Of a stretch of DNA of 64,000 nt, positions 47,119 through 55,531 are shown in pieces. The notes under the pieces are model-generated. The model saw only the letters and a program-made list of their open reading frames with translations. It was not told the DNA's origin and searched no databases. Position 1 is the stretch's first letter. Every line of letters begins with the position of its first letter. Source of the stretch: Terrabacter sp. Root85 (GTDB lineage Bacteria > Actinomycetota > Actinomycetes > Actinomycetales > Dermatophilaceae); NCBI RefSeq assembly GCF_001429185.1, contig NZ_LMIW01000008.1:882877-946876 (forward strand). The letters are read 5' to 3'. The translations under genes and the position numbers were made by a program.

Positions 47119-48444
47119 CTACTTCTTGTTCGGCGGGACCGTGCAGGTGGCCGTCGCCGTGTTGCCGGCGGCGTCCGTGGCCGTGACGAGCAGGTCACCA
47201 CGGACGGTGACGTGCCAGTCGACCATGCCCTCGAAGGGGACCGACGACGGCGTCGCGCCGAGCGCCTGCGTCATCTTGATGTACGTGCCGGGGCCGTACG
47301 GCCCGAAGGTGGCACCGGTGGCGGTGTCGGAGACCGTCACCGTCGTGCCCGGCAGGTTGTCGGCGGCGAGGAGCTGGTAGAAGCCGGCCTTCTTGTAGCC
47401 GGGCGGGGTCACGCCGTCCGGGTTGACACCGGGACCGCACGAAACGGTCGGCGGGGTGACGTCGTTGACCTTGATCGTGACGGTCTGGACGAACTCCGGC
47501 CCGGCCTCGGCGCCGTTGACGAGGAAGGTCGTCGTGCACGTCAGCGTCGAGCCCTGGGGGGCGTCCGCGGCGACGGTGATCGCCTCGTCGAGGACGACGT
47601 CGCTGCCGCTCGTGACGGTCTGGGGCAGCGACGGCGTGAACGCGATCGACAGACCCGTGGCGCACGAGACGTTCGCCGTGACCTCGGCCGGCAGGTTGCC
47701 CAACCCGGCGAGGATCGTGCTCGCGACATTGCCCGGGGTCACGCTCGGGAAGAACGTCCCCGACGTGGCGGCCGCGATGCGCTGCGCCTGACCGGTGGCG
47801 TTGAGGCCGTCGGCGCCTCCGGACTCGACGTTGATGGCGATGACCTGGGCGCCGACGCCCGTCAGGGACGCCGTGGCGTCGGCCTCGCTGTGCCCGCCGC
47901 TCGGGTCGTGCCCGCTCGCGTCACCGAACCAGACGACGATGCGTGAGGAGTCGGGACGGAACGCGATGGCGTTGCCGCCGGAGCCGACCTCCCACAGGGC
48001 GTTGATCTGGCCCTCGGGCGTGTCGCCGCCGCCGGACGCCGAGAGGCTGTCGATCGCGGTCTGGGCCGTGGCCTGGCTGCCCGTCAGGCCGGTCTCCACT
48101 TGGAAGAACTCCGCCCCGTCGCCCACGTCCTTGTACGACGCGATGGCGAACTGGGCCTGCGGCTGGGCTCCCTGGACCGTGGAGACGATCGAGCCCATCT
48201 CGGACTTCACGTTGGCGATCGCCGGACCCATGCTGCCGGTCTCGTCGACGACGAGGACGATGTCGGGCTTCGGCGGGATCTCCGGCGTGCTGACGGTCTT
48301 GGTGAGATGGACGGTGTCGCCCGGGTTGACGGACGCGTCGTAGGTGGCCGGGCTGACGCCGGCCCCCATCGCGAGGGCGGGCGTGGCGACGAGCGCCCCG
48401 GCTGCCGCGATGCTGAGTGCGCCGCGGCGCATGGTGCTGAACAC
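47119..48444 (-). CDS. Secreted von Willebrand factor type A domain protein
   Basis: Exported 441-aa protein. A Sec-type signal peptide occupies about residues 1-27 ('MRRGALSIAAAGALVATPAL'). The vWA domain (about 60-240) has MIDAS residues Asp67, Thr69 and Ser71 in 'DETGSMG', a threonine in 'GGDTPEG' and an aspartate in 'WFGDASGHD'. The first MIDAS position is DxTxS rather than the usual DxSxS. Two Cys-containing beta domains follow, the last resembling a bacterial Ig-like/HYR domain ('NDVTPPTVSCGPGVNPDG', 'VTATDAAGNTATATC'). No sortase motif or membrane anchor is visible. GTG at 48444 with an AAGGGGA ribosome site. Probably a metal-dependent adhesin. Confidence 0.85.
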   Translation of the reverse strand: MFSTMRRGALSIAAAGALVATPALAMGAGVSPATYDASVNPGDTVHLTKTVSTPEIPPKPDIVLVVDETGSMGPAIANVKSEMGSIVSTVQGAQPQAQFAIASYKDVGDGAEFFQVETGLTGSQATAQTAIDSLSASGGGDTPEGQINALWEVGSGGNAIAFRPDSSRIVVWFGDASGHDPSGGHSEADATASLTGVGAQVIAINVESGGADGLNATGQAQRIAAATSGTFFPSVTPGNVASTILAGLGNLPAEVTANVSCATGLSIAFTPSLPQTVTSGSDVVLDEAITVAADAPQGSTLTCTTTFLVNGAEAGPEFVQTVTIKVNDVTPPTVSCGPGVNPDGVTPPGYKKAGFYQLLAADNLPGTTVTVSDTATGATFGPYGPGTYIKMTQALGATPSSVPFEGMVDWHVTVRGDLLVTATDAAGNTATATCTVPPNKK

Positions 48445-48733
48445 GGGTGTCCCCTTTCGTGGGACGAGACGGTGAGAAGCGGCGCGCGGAGCAGGTCCTC
48501 GCACCCCGAGGCGGGCAGGTGGTGACCGTGACCCCGAACGGCACCTCTCGACCGCGACCGGCCCGACGGGCGGGCCGGGGAACGATCGGGGTGTGCGGCT
48601 CGCCGCCCGTGGTCCCCGAGGCTCCCGAAGGACGGTGCCCCGAACGTCCGATTTGATACGTCTGGTCCGCATACCGTCCCTGCGGCGGCACGCCCTCCCA
48701 CGACGTGGGCGGGTCGTTTGCGACGATGGGCCC

Positions 48734-49915
48734 GTGCAGGTGCGCCGTCTCGTCTCGCGTCCGGTGCTCGTGGCCGCGGCCGCCGGCACGGGTTCGGTGC
48801 TCGGCGCCGCCGGAGGCTCGGTGGCTGCTGCTGCGTACTTCGCCCGCCGCGTCATCACGCCCGACGAGCTGCAGCCCGACGACGTCGAGATCCTGCGCCA
48901 CGACGCCGGGACCGTCACCTTCTCCGTCACTCCCGAGACGGTCGTGCCCGGCCGCTACGGCGTCTGGCTCGACGGGGGAGCTGGGCACGCGCGGGTCGGC
49001 GAGATCGTCGACGCGGACCCGGAGTCGGTGACGCGCCGACTCGTGGCCGTCGACCGGGGCGCGATCGAGACCGGGCCCGCCCGCTGGAACCAGTACTACT
49101 TCTGGGACCGGCCGTCGGTGAGCCTGGGCCTGCCCGACGAGGACGTCGCCATCCTGTCCGACGTCGGTCCGCTGCCGGGCTGGGTGGTGCGTCGGGAGGA
49201 CGGCTCGGTCGGGTCCGACTGGGCCGTGCTCGTGCACGGACGCGGCGCACGCAAGGAGGAGACGCTCCGGGCCGTACCGGTGCTGCGCGAGGCCGGGTGG
49301 ACGAGCCTCGTCACGGCGTACCGCAACGACCGCGACGCGCCGCGAGGCCCGGACGGGCGCTACAACCTCGGCCTGTCCGAGTGGCGCGACGTCGAGGCGG
49401 CCATGGGGTATGCCGTGTCGCACGGTGCCCGACGCATCCTCCTTCTCGGGTGGTCGATGGGCGGCGCCATCGTGCTCCAGGCGCTCGACCGGTCACCGCT
49501 GTCCGACTACGTCGTCGGCGTGGCGCTCGACTCCCCGGTCATCGACTGGGGCGTGGTGCTGCGTCACCACGGCCGGTTGCACCGGGTGCCGGGCCCGCTC
49601 GTGCGGGTCGCGACCGACCTCATGGGCTCACGCCGCACGCGCCGGCTCGTCGGGGTCCACGAGCCGATCGACGTCGCCCGCACCGACTGGGTCGCACGCG
49701 CGGGCGAGCTCCGTTCCCCCATGCTCGTCATCGCCTCGGACGGCGACGACTTCGTGCCGATCGGTCCCGCGGTGGCCCTGGCGGGTCGCCGGCCCGACCT
49801 CGTGCGCCTCGAGCGGTGGGACACCGCTCGGCACTGCCGAGAGTGGAACTACGACCCGGACCGCTGGGAGCGCGTGCTGCGCGACTTCGTCCACGGGTTC
49901 GACGAGCGTCGCTGA
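48734..49915 (+). CDS. Membrane-anchored alpha/beta hydrolase
   Basis: A 393-aa protein with an N-terminal hydrophobic Gly/Ala-rich segment (about residues 9-33, 'PVLVAAAAGTGSVLGAAGG') that may be a signal anchor. The alpha/beta hydrolase domain has 'WAVLVHGRGARKEET', the nucleophile elbow GWSMGG (Ser241), and the likely acid and His in 'IASDGDDFVP' and 'DTARHCREWNYD'. It resembles the serine-aminopeptidase/BAAT-like hydrolases of actinobacteria. GTG at 48734 is chosen because the hydrophobic anchor begins there. It is divergent from the vWA gene (289 bp apart). The substrate is unknown. Confidence 0.83.
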   Translation: MQVRRLVSRPVLVAAAAGTGSVLGAAGGSVAAAAYFARRVITPDELQPDDVEILRHDAGTVTFSVTPETVVPGRYGVWLDGGAGHARVGEIVDADPESVTRRLVAVDRGAIETGPARWNQYYFWDRPSVSLGLPDEDVAILSDVGPLPGWVVRREDGSVGSDWAVLVHGRGARKEETLRAVPVLREAGWTSLVTAYRNDRDAPRGPDGRYNLGLSEWRDVEAAMGYAVSHGARRILLLGWSMGGAIVLQALDRSPLSDYVVGVALDSPVIDWGVVLRHHGRLHRVPGPLVRVATDLMGSRRTRRLVGVHEPIDVARTDWVARAGELRSPMLVIASDGDDFVPIGPAVALAGRRPDLVRLERWDTARHCREWNYDPDRWERVLRDFVHGFDERR

Positions 49916-49934
49916 GCCCCCGTCGTCCCCGTCG

Positions 49935-50678
49935 TCAGCGTCGGACGTACCAGCGGCCCATCAGCGTCGCGTCCTGCGCGACGAGCACCTCGAGGTCGAG
50001 GTCAGCCGGAATGCCCTCGGGGCCGACCGGCCGCGGGTGCTCGCCGCCGACGACGTGCGGGGCGATGGTGAAGCACAGCTCGTCGAGCCGGCCGGCCGCG
50101 AGGAAGGAGCCGAGGAGGCTCGGCCCGCCCTCGGTGAGCACCTGGTCCCATCCACGGCGGTGCAACGCCTCCACGAGGGCTGCGACGTCGACCGACTCGT
50201 CACCACAGACGAGGACGTTGTCCTCGCCGAGGTCACGGCGCGCCGAGTCGAGTCCGGGCGCCGAGGCCGGAACGGCCATGAGCGCCCGCCCGTCCCGACA
50301 GCCGCTCAGCGTCGAAGGCACGTGCCCGCGGTTGCTCACGGCGACGAGGGGCAGCGCGTCGGGGAGGCCCTGGTGACGGCGTAGCTCGACGAGTGGGTCG
50401 TCCACGGACAGCGGGGGATAGCCCTCGGCGCGGATCGTCCCGGCCCCGACCACGACGACGTGGCTCAGGGCTCGGAGCACCTCGAAGACGACGTGGTCGG
50501 CGTCGTTGTTGATCGAGCCCGAACGTCCGTCCGCGCCCGTCGCAGCGCCGTCGAGGCTCGTCACCATGTTGCAGCGCACCCAGCGGTCCTGCGGTGCGGC
50601 ATAGGCGCCGAAGAGCCCCGCCGCGTCGAGGTCGGAGAGGGCGGGACGTCCGGAGTGACCGGGCAGGAGCAGGCGCAT
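49935..50678 (-). CDS. RibD C-terminal / dihydrofolate-reductase-fold pyrimidine reductase
   Basis: A 247-aa protein of the RibD-C/DHFR-fold reductase family, which reduces 5-amino-6-ribosylamino-pyrimidine in riboflavin synthesis or related substrates with NADPH. Motifs include 'VRCNMVTSLDGAATGADG', 'VVVVGAGTIRAEGY', 'VLTEGGPSLLGSFLAAGRLD' and 'DLEVLVAQDATLMGRWYVRR'. No deaminase domain is attached and no rib genes are nearby, so the substrate is uncertain. ATG at 50678. It is convergent with the hydrolase (19 bp between) and divergent from ppk2. Confidence 0.87.
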   Translation of the reverse strand: MRLLLPGHSGRPALSDLDAAGLFGAYAAPQDRWVRCNMVTSLDGAATGADGRSGSINNDADHVVFEVLRALSHVVVVGAGTIRAEGYPPLSVDDPLVELRRHQGLPDALPLVAVSNRGHVPSTLSGCRDGRALMAVPASAPGLDSARRDLGEDNVLVCGDESVDVAALVEALHRRGWDQVLTEGGPSLLGSFLAAGRLDELCFTIAPHVVGGEHPRPVGPEGIPADLDLEVLVAQDATLMGRWYVRR

Positions 50679-50768
50679 GGGGCCAGTATCGGCGAGGGTC
50701 GGTCTCGCCGCGCGGATCGGTGACCTCACATCCCGTCGCGCCGGTCTCCGGTCGGGCAGGATGACGCC

Positions 50769-51752
50769 ATGGGCAAGGGCGCGAAGGGCAAGAGCAAGAA
50801 GTCAGGGAAGTCGTCGGGCAAGGGGGGCGGCAAGATCTCGAGCAAGAAGGCGGCCAAGCTCGAGGCTCAGGCCGCCGAGGACGAGGTCATCGCGGCGCAC
50901 GAGGAGGCGGCCGTCGAGGAGATCCAGGACGTCGCCAACGCCCTGCGCGTCGGCAAGGGCTTCGTCCTCGCCGACGTCGACACGTCGGGGACTCCCGGCT
51001 TCACCGGGAAGAAGCTCGAGGGCAAAGCGGCGCTCAAGGCCTGCGAGGCCGAGCTGTCCGACCTGCTCGAGCGGCTGTTCGCGGAGTCCACGACGGGCTC
51101 GAAGCGGTCACTCCTGCTCGTCGTGCAGGGCATGGACACCTCGGGCAAGGGCGGCATCATGCGTCACGTCATCTCCGTCAACCCGCAGGGCGTCAAGGCG
51201 ACCGGCTTCAAGGCACCGACGAAGGAGGAGCTGGCGCACGACTTCCTCTGGCGCATCGAGAAGGCCCTGCCCGGCGCAGGCCAGCTCGGGGTCTTCGACC
51301 GCTCGCACTACGAGGACGTCCTCATCGTGCGAGTCCACGACGTCGTGCCCGAGGCCGTGTGGTCCAAGCGCTACGCGCAGATCAACGCCTTCGAGCGCAA
51401 GGTGATTGCCGCGGGCACGACCGTCATCAAGGTGATGACGCACATCTCGAAGGAGGAGCAGAAGGCGCGGCTCATGGAGCGCCTCGACCGTCCGGACAAG
51501 TACTACAAGTACAACCCGGGCGACGTCGACGAGCGCGGCCACTGGGGCGACTACATGGAGGCGTACCAAGCCGTCCTCGACAAGACCTCGACGGTCGGGG
51601 CGCCCTGGCACGTCGTGCCGTCGGACCGCAAGTGGTACGCGCGCCTCGCGGTGCAGCAGCTGATCCTCGAGGCCCTGCGCGGGATGAACCTCCAGTGGCC
51701 GCAGGCCGACTTCGACGTCGAGGCGGAGAAGAAACGCCTGTCGGCTAGCTGA
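50769..51752 (+). CDS. ppk2: Polyphosphate kinase 2 family protein
   Basis: PPK2-type polyphosphate:nucleotide phosphotransferase, 327 aa. Walker A is 'GMDTSGKGG' (residues 121-129), Walker B/lid 'FDRSHYEDVL', and 'PDKYYKYNPGDVDERGHW' a conserved loop. The family phosphorylates AMP/ADP or GDP from polyphosphate, or the reverse; which subclass is not clear. An unusual N-terminal tail of about 30 residues is very rich in Lys, Gly and Ser (residues 2-30), resembling histone-like basic tails, and an acidic helix follows. Such a tail could bind polyphosphate or nucleic acid. ATG at 50769. Intrasporangiaceae include polyphosphate-accumulating organisms. Confidence 0.92.
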   Translation: MGKGAKGKSKKSGKSSGKGGGKISSKKAAKLEAQAAEDEVIAAHEEAAVEEIQDVANALRVGKGFVLADVDTSGTPGFTGKKLEGKAALKACEAELSDLLERLFAESTTGSKRSLLLVVQGMDTSGKGGIMRHVISVNPQGVKATGFKAPTKEELAHDFLWRIEKALPGAGQLGVFDRSHYEDVLIVRVHDVVPEAVWSKRYAQINAFERKVIAAGTTVIKVMTHISKEEQKARLMERLDRPDKYYKYNPGDVDERGHWGDYMEAYQAVLDKTSTVGAPWHVVPSDRKWYARLAVQQLILEALRGMNLQWPQADFDVEAEKKRLSAS

Positions 51753-51843
51753 CGCACCAGGCACGCGACGAGCGTCGGCGCTCGACGTGCGTCGACCCGA
51801 GGACGTATGCCGCCCAATTGGTTTCGCGTGAGCGCCTGCCTCG

Positions 51844-53484
51844 TCAGCCCGTTCGTTCGACGACGGCCGTCGCCGCGCCGGCGAGGTCGACGTCGAGCGA
51901 TCCGAACGAGTGTCCGCGTCGACCCGCGATCCGGCTGGCGACGAAGGCGTCGGCGACGGGGCCGGGGGAGTGTCGGACGAGCAGGCTCGCCTGGAGGCCG
52001 AGGGCGAGGCGCTCGACGACGACGCGTGCACCGAACGACGCCTCCGGCGACGTGGGATCGAGTGAGCGAGCTTGCGCGAGAGACGACTCCACGTGGGCGT
52101 CGAGCTCGGCGCTCTGCCCGCGGACCTCGTGCAGCTCCTTCGTCAAGGCCTCGAGCGTCGTCGGTTCACGTGTCACGGCACGCATGACGTCGAGGGCGTT
52201 GACGTTGCCCGAGCCCTCCCAGATCGAGTTGAGGGGCGCCTCGCGGTAGAGGCGCGCGAGACCGTTCTCCTCGACGTAGCCGTTGCCGCCGAGGCACTCG
52301 AGCGCCTCGGCCACCATGGGCGCCGTTCGCTTGCACACCCAGAACTTGCCGAGCGCCACGCCCAGCCGGGCGAGCTCGGTCTCACCGGTGTCGACGGCGT
52401 GGGCGAGGCGGAGGCCGAGGACGGTCGCGGCTTCCGCCTCGAGGGCGAGGTCGGCCAGCACGTTGCGCATCAGGGGCTGGTCGACGAGCAGCGTGCCGAA
52501 TGCTCGCCGGTGCCGGGCGTGGTGCACGGCCCGGGCCACCGCATCACGCATCGTCGCGGTCGAGCCGAGGATGCAGTCGAGGCGGGTGGCCCCGACCATG
52601 TCGATGATGGTGCGCACCCCGCGGCCCTCGTCGCCGAGTCGGCTGCCCCACGTGCCCTCGAGCTCGACCTCGCTCGAGGCGTTGGAGTGGTTGCCGAGCT
52701 TGTCCTTGAGGCGTTGGAGGGCGAAGGGGTTGCGTGTGCCGTCGTCGAGGGCGCGCGGCACGACGAAACAGGTGAGGCCGCCCGGCGCCTGGGCGAGCAC
52801 GAGGAAGACGTCGCTCATCGGGGCCGAGCAGAACCACTTGTGGCCCGTGAGCCGGTACGTCTCGCCCGGCAGCGCCCCACCCGGGGTCGCGACCGCTCGG
52901 GTCGTGTTGGCGCGCACGTCCGAGCCGCCCTGCTTCTCCGTCATGCCCATGCCCGAGATCGCCCCGGCCTTCTGCGACACGGGCCGGATGCCGAAGTCGT
53001 AGTCGCGGCTCGCGAGGGCCGGGAGCCAGCGGGCACCCAGGGTGGCGTCGTGCCGCAGGGCCGACCCGGCGGCATACGTCATCGAGACGGGGCAGCCGTG
53101 TCCCGCCTCGACACGTGACCAGAGGACGAAACCGGCTGCGCGACGCACGTGGGCGCCGGAGTTGGCGGGCGACGTCCACGGCTCGGCCGTGAGGCCGGCG
53201 CCGACGGACTGGGTCATGAGCCAGTGCCACGACGGGTGGAAGTCGACCTCGTCGACGCGGTTGCCGCGCGCGTCGTGCGTGCGCAGGACCGGTGGGTTGG
53301 TGTCGGCCAGCCGCCCGTGCTCCTGTGCCTCCGGGGTGCCGGCGAGGGCCCCGAGGGGGGCGAGGTCCGAGATGGCCGCGGTGCCGGCCCAGCGCTCCAC
53401 CGCCTCCCGCAGAGCGACGTCGTCGGAAAGGAAGTCACCGCCGACGAAAGGGGGCACCTGGTTGGTCACCTCGTGTGTGCTCAC
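51844..53484 (-). CDS. AidB-like acyl-CoA dehydrogenase family protein
   Basis: A 546-aa flavoprotein of the acyl-CoA dehydrogenase superfamily, AidB branch. The N-terminal region 'EHGRLADTNPPVLRTHDARG' and 'VDFHPSWHWLMTQSV' closely resemble E. coli AidB (adaptive response to alkylation), and the length matches (541 aa in E. coli). FAD and active-site regions include 'GMGMTEKQGGSDVRANTTRA', 'GHKWFCSAPMSDVFLVLAQA' and 'LGGNGYVEENGLARLYREAP'. AidB binds DNA through its C-terminal domain; whether this protein does is unknown. GTG at 53484. It is monocistronic, divergent from the YihY/BrkB gene. Confidence 0.88.
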   Translation of the reverse strand: MSTHEVTNQVPPFVGGDFLSDDVALREAVERWAGTAAISDLAPLGALAGTPEAQEHGRLADTNPPVLRTHDARGNRVDEVDFHPSWHWLMTQSVGAGLTAEPWTSPANSGAHVRRAAGFVLWSRVEAGHGCPVSMTYAAGSALRHDATLGARWLPALASRDYDFGIRPVSQKAGAISGMGMTEKQGGSDVRANTTRAVATPGGALPGETYRLTGHKWFCSAPMSDVFLVLAQAPGGLTCFVVPRALDDGTRNPFALQRLKDKLGNHSNASSEVELEGTWGSRLGDEGRGVRTIIDMVGATRLDCILGSTATMRDAVARAVHHARHRRAFGTLLVDQPLMRNVLADLALEAEAATVLGLRLAHAVDTGETELARLGVALGKFWVCKRTAPMVAEALECLGGNGYVEENGLARLYREAPLNSIWEGSGNVNALDVMRAVTREPTTLEALTKELHEVRGQSAELDAHVESSLAQARSLDPTSPEASFGARVVVERLALGLQASLLVRHSPGPVADAFVASRIAGRRGHSFGSLDVDLAGAATAVVERTG

Positions 53485-53586
53485 CCGTCGAGACTAGGCG
53501 CCGACCGGCCGGCGCGAGCCGCCGGGCGCGTGTCGCGCCGGTCACGCGTGCGACGCGTGGTCGCTCCGCCGTTAGCCTCGGAGACG

Positions 53587-54840
53587 ATGAGCGTGCGGAC
53601 GAGGATGCGGGCAGTGCTGGAGCGAGTGCCGTTGGGCGTCCCGCTCGCGCGACTGACCCTGGAGACGATCCGGGTGTGCCTGCGCTACCGCGTCACCGGG
53701 CTCGCGGCGGAGGGCGCCTTCTTCATGCTGCTCAGCCTGCCGCCTCTCGTCCTCGGGCTCTTCGGTGGCCTCGGCTTCGTCGGCGGTTGGATCGGTGCCG
53801 ACACGATCAACAGCGTCGTGTCGGCCATCGAGGTCTACGCCTCGCGCTTCTTGTCCGAGTCGAGCATCAACGAGCTGCTCCTGCCGACCATCAACGACGT
53901 GCTGAAGGGCGGGCGCGTCGACATCATCTCGGTCGGCTTCATCCTCTCGCTGTGGTCGGGGTCGCGGGCCCTCAACGTCTTCGTCGACACCGTCTCGATC
54001 ATGTACGGGCAGAAGGACGCTCGCGGCATCGTGCACATGCGCGCCTTCAGCCTGCTGCTCTACACGCTCGGCATCCTCGCCGCGATCCTCGTGCTGCCCC
54101 TCATGCTGCTCGGGCCGGGGCTGCTCGCCTCGTGGCTGCCGGACGCGGCGGCGACCGTGACCAAGGCGCTCTACTGGCCGACGCTCATCGTCTTCAGCGT
54201 GCTGCTGCTCGCGTCGATGTACCACGTGTCGACGCCTCGACGGAGCCCGTGGCGGCGCGACGTGCCTGGCGCCCTGCTCGCCATGGCGATCTGGGTCGGC
54301 GCCTCGTACGTCGTCCGGATCTCGGTGGAGGCGTCGATGGGCGGATCGTCGATCTACGGGCCGCTGAGCACGCCCATCGTGCTGCTCATCTGGCTGTACG
54401 CGCTGGCCGTGGCGATCCTCATCGGCGCGGGCCTCAACGCTGCGGTCCGCGTCCTGTGGCCCGTCGACCTGCACGAGGGCGCGGACGTCCGGCTGGTCAA
54501 CTGGGCGATGGAGGGCGCGGGAGGGCTGATCTCTCGCCCGGACCCGGAGGCGGGTGGCGATGGGTCGACGGCGGATGCCGACCCGCCCGCGACGTTCGAC
54601 GGCGTCGACGTGCCGGCCGACGACGTCGGGGCGCACGGGCGCCGAGGGCGTGACCAGCAGTACGTGAGCAGCGACCACGGACCCATCAAGGCGGCCATCC
54701 AGCGCGGCGTGGGGGAGGGGGCCAGGGACGTCATCGATACCGCGACCGGGGCCTCTGCTCGGGGCTCGGATGAGGCTCCGGATCAGGCCTCCGATCAGGC
54801 CTCCGATCAGGCCTCCGATCAGGCCGCGAGACGGGGCTGA
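53587..54840 (+). CDS. YihY/virulence factor BrkB family membrane protein with repeat tail
   Basis: A 417-aa inner-membrane protein of the YihY/BrkB family with six or so transmembrane segments across residues 30-290 ('GAFFMLLSLPPLVLGLFGG', 'IVHMRAFSLLLYTLGIL', 'PIVLLIWLYALAVAILIGAG'). A hydrophilic C-terminal tail of about 120 residues ends in four near-identical four-residue repeats (D-Q-A-S), encoded by perfect 12-bp tandem repeats. The ATG at 53587 follows from the N-terminal topology. Function unknown; the family was once misannotated as RNase BN. The tail repeats look recent and may vary in number between strains. Confidence 0.88.
   Translation: MSVRTRMRAVLERVPLGVPLARLTLETIRVCLRYRVTGLAAEGAFFMLLSLPPLVLGLFGGLGFVGGWIGADTINSVVSAIEVYASRFLSESSINELLLPTINDVLKGGRVDIISVGFILSLWSGSRALNVFVDTVSIMYGQKDARGIVHMRAFSLLLYTLGILAAILVLPLMLLGPGLLASWLPDAAATVTKALYWPTLIVFSVLLLASMYHVSTPRRSPWRRDVPGALLAMAIWVGASYVVRISVEASMGGSSIYGPLSTPIVLLIWLYALAVAILIGAGLNAAVRVLWPVDLHEGADVRLVNWAMEGAGGLISRPDPEAGGDGSTADADPPATFDGVDVPADDVGAHGRRGRDQQYVSSDHGPIKAAIQRGVGEGARDVIDTATGASARGSDEAPDQASDQASDQASDQAARRG
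54769..54828 (+). repeat. 12-bp tandem repeat in the 3' end of the YihY/BrkB gene
   Basis: GATCAGGCCTCC is repeated three times exactly (54781-54816), with a fourth copy differing in its last bases (54817-54828) and a diverged copy before (54769-54780). Each unit keeps the frame and encodes Asp-Gln-Ala-Ser. Copy number is likely to change by slippage without breaking the gene. Confidence 0.85.
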
Positions 54841-54871
54841 GGGGCTGGCATCGTGCCGACGACGGCCGGTT

Positions 54872-54900
54872 TTGTATCTCGTGGATCGATCGGCTAATGT
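54872..54900 (+). promoter_or_regulatory. Candidate tRNA promoter
   Basis: TTGTAT (54872-54877) and TAATGT (54895-54900) are separated by 17 bp, and transcription would start about 35 bp before the tRNA-Gly gene. This AT-rich pair stands out in the surrounding GC-rich sequence. Confidence 0.45.
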
Positions 54901-54942
54901 CTACCAAGCACCGAGCGGGGAAGTTACACCGCTGGTGTTCCC

Positions 54943-55015
54943 GCGGACGTAGCTCAGTTGGTAGAGCGCAACCTTGCCAAGGTTGAGGTCGCCGGTTCGA
55001 GCCCGGTCGTCCGCT
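54943..55015 (+). tRNA. tRNA-Gly (anticodon GCC)
   Basis: The cloverleaf folds completely: acceptor stem GCGGACG/CGTCCGC, D arm GCTC/GAGC, anticodon arm CAACC-TTGCCAA-GGTTG with anticodon GCC, and T arm GCCGG-TTCGAGC-CCGGT. No CCA is encoded. First of a Gly-Cys-Val trio, an order common in actinobacteria. Confidence 0.95.
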
Positions 55016-55043
55016 CGGAGGCAAAGATCCACTTGCCTTCCAC

Positions 55044-55114
55044 GGTGGAGTGGCCGAGAGGCGAGGCAGCGGCCTGCAAAGCCGCGTACACGGGTTCAAA
55101 TCCCGTCTCCACCT
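55044..55114 (+). tRNA. tRNA-Cys (anticodon GCA)
   Basis: Acceptor stem GGTGGAG/CTCCACC, anticodon loop CTGCAAA (anticodon GCA) on stem CGGC/GCCG, T arm ACGGG-TTCAAAT-CCCGT. 71 nt, no encoded CCA. It lies 28 bp after tRNA-Gly. Confidence 0.95.
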
Positions 55115-55149
55115 CGGTGAGACACCACGCAGTACCAGCAACACCCAAA

Positions 55150-55224
55150 GGGCGATTGGCGCAGCGGTAGCGCGCTTCCTTGACACGGAAGAGGTCACTG
55201 GTTCAAACCCAGTATCGCCCACCA
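55150..55224 (+). tRNA. tRNA-Val (anticodon GAC)
   Basis: Acceptor stem GGGCGAT/ATCGCCC, anticodon arm CTTCC-TTGACAC-GGAAG (anticodon GAC), T arm ACTGG-TTCAAAC-CCAGT. The discriminator A is followed by an encoded CCA. An integrase remnant begins 140 bp downstream, so the 3' end of this tRNA is the likely attachment site of a lost element. Confidence 0.95.
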
Positions 55225-55230
55225 GCACGA

Positions 55231-55270
55231 GACGGCCCCTGACCAGCGGAGACGCTGGTCAGGGGCTGTC
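55231..55270 (+). terminator. 18-bp hairpin after the tRNA cluster
   Basis: GACGGCCCCTGACCAGCG pairs with CGCTGGTCAGGGGCTGTC (one G-T pair) around a GAGA tetraloop, 7 bp after the tRNA-Val CCA. It is the strongest hairpin of the window and should end the tRNA transcript. Confidence 0.85.
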
Positions 55271-55366
55271 GTGTTGTGTGGGTTCGGGCGGGCAGATCTC
55301 GGACTGAGTGACCAAGTGAGTGACGATCGATCCCAGATCGTGGCCTCGGCGATGCGAGCACGTCTG

Positions 55367-55531
55367 TCATGGCTTCTGGCCGAAGATGCGGTCCATGGCC
55401 TCGGCGCCCTCTGTGATGACCGGCCGGAGCTGCTTGCGATAGACCGCCTCCGTCACCACTGTGCCGCGATGGCCGACGAGGCGGGCGATCTCCTCGATGG
55501 AGACACCCGCGTCTGACAGCAAGCTCACGAA
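55367..55531 (-). pseudogene. Tyrosine recombinase (phage/ICE integrase) C-terminal remnant
   Basis: The minus strand encodes the last 54 residues of a tyrosine recombinase: 'FVSLLSDAGVSIEEIARLVG' is followed by the H-R of the active site ('GHRGT') and the catalytic Tyr in 'TEAVYRKQ', ending in a normal stop. Immediately upstream the frame meets TAA (at about 55535) and the expected 'LRHS' box is scrambled, so the rest of the gene is lost. It lies just past tRNA-Val, the usual position for an integrase next to its attachment site. Confidence 0.8.

Noticed and set aside
48665..48675. CCGCATAC at 48668 and similar near-matches (24000, 27950, 50600, 57960) counted as octamer copies
   Set aside because: They differ from CGGCATAC/GTATGCCG by one base, so they are left out of the count of 31.
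54769..54828. 12-bp repeats considered as a CRISPR or protein-binding array
   Set aside because: Too short and contiguous for CRISPR, and they keep the reading frame of the membrane protein gene.
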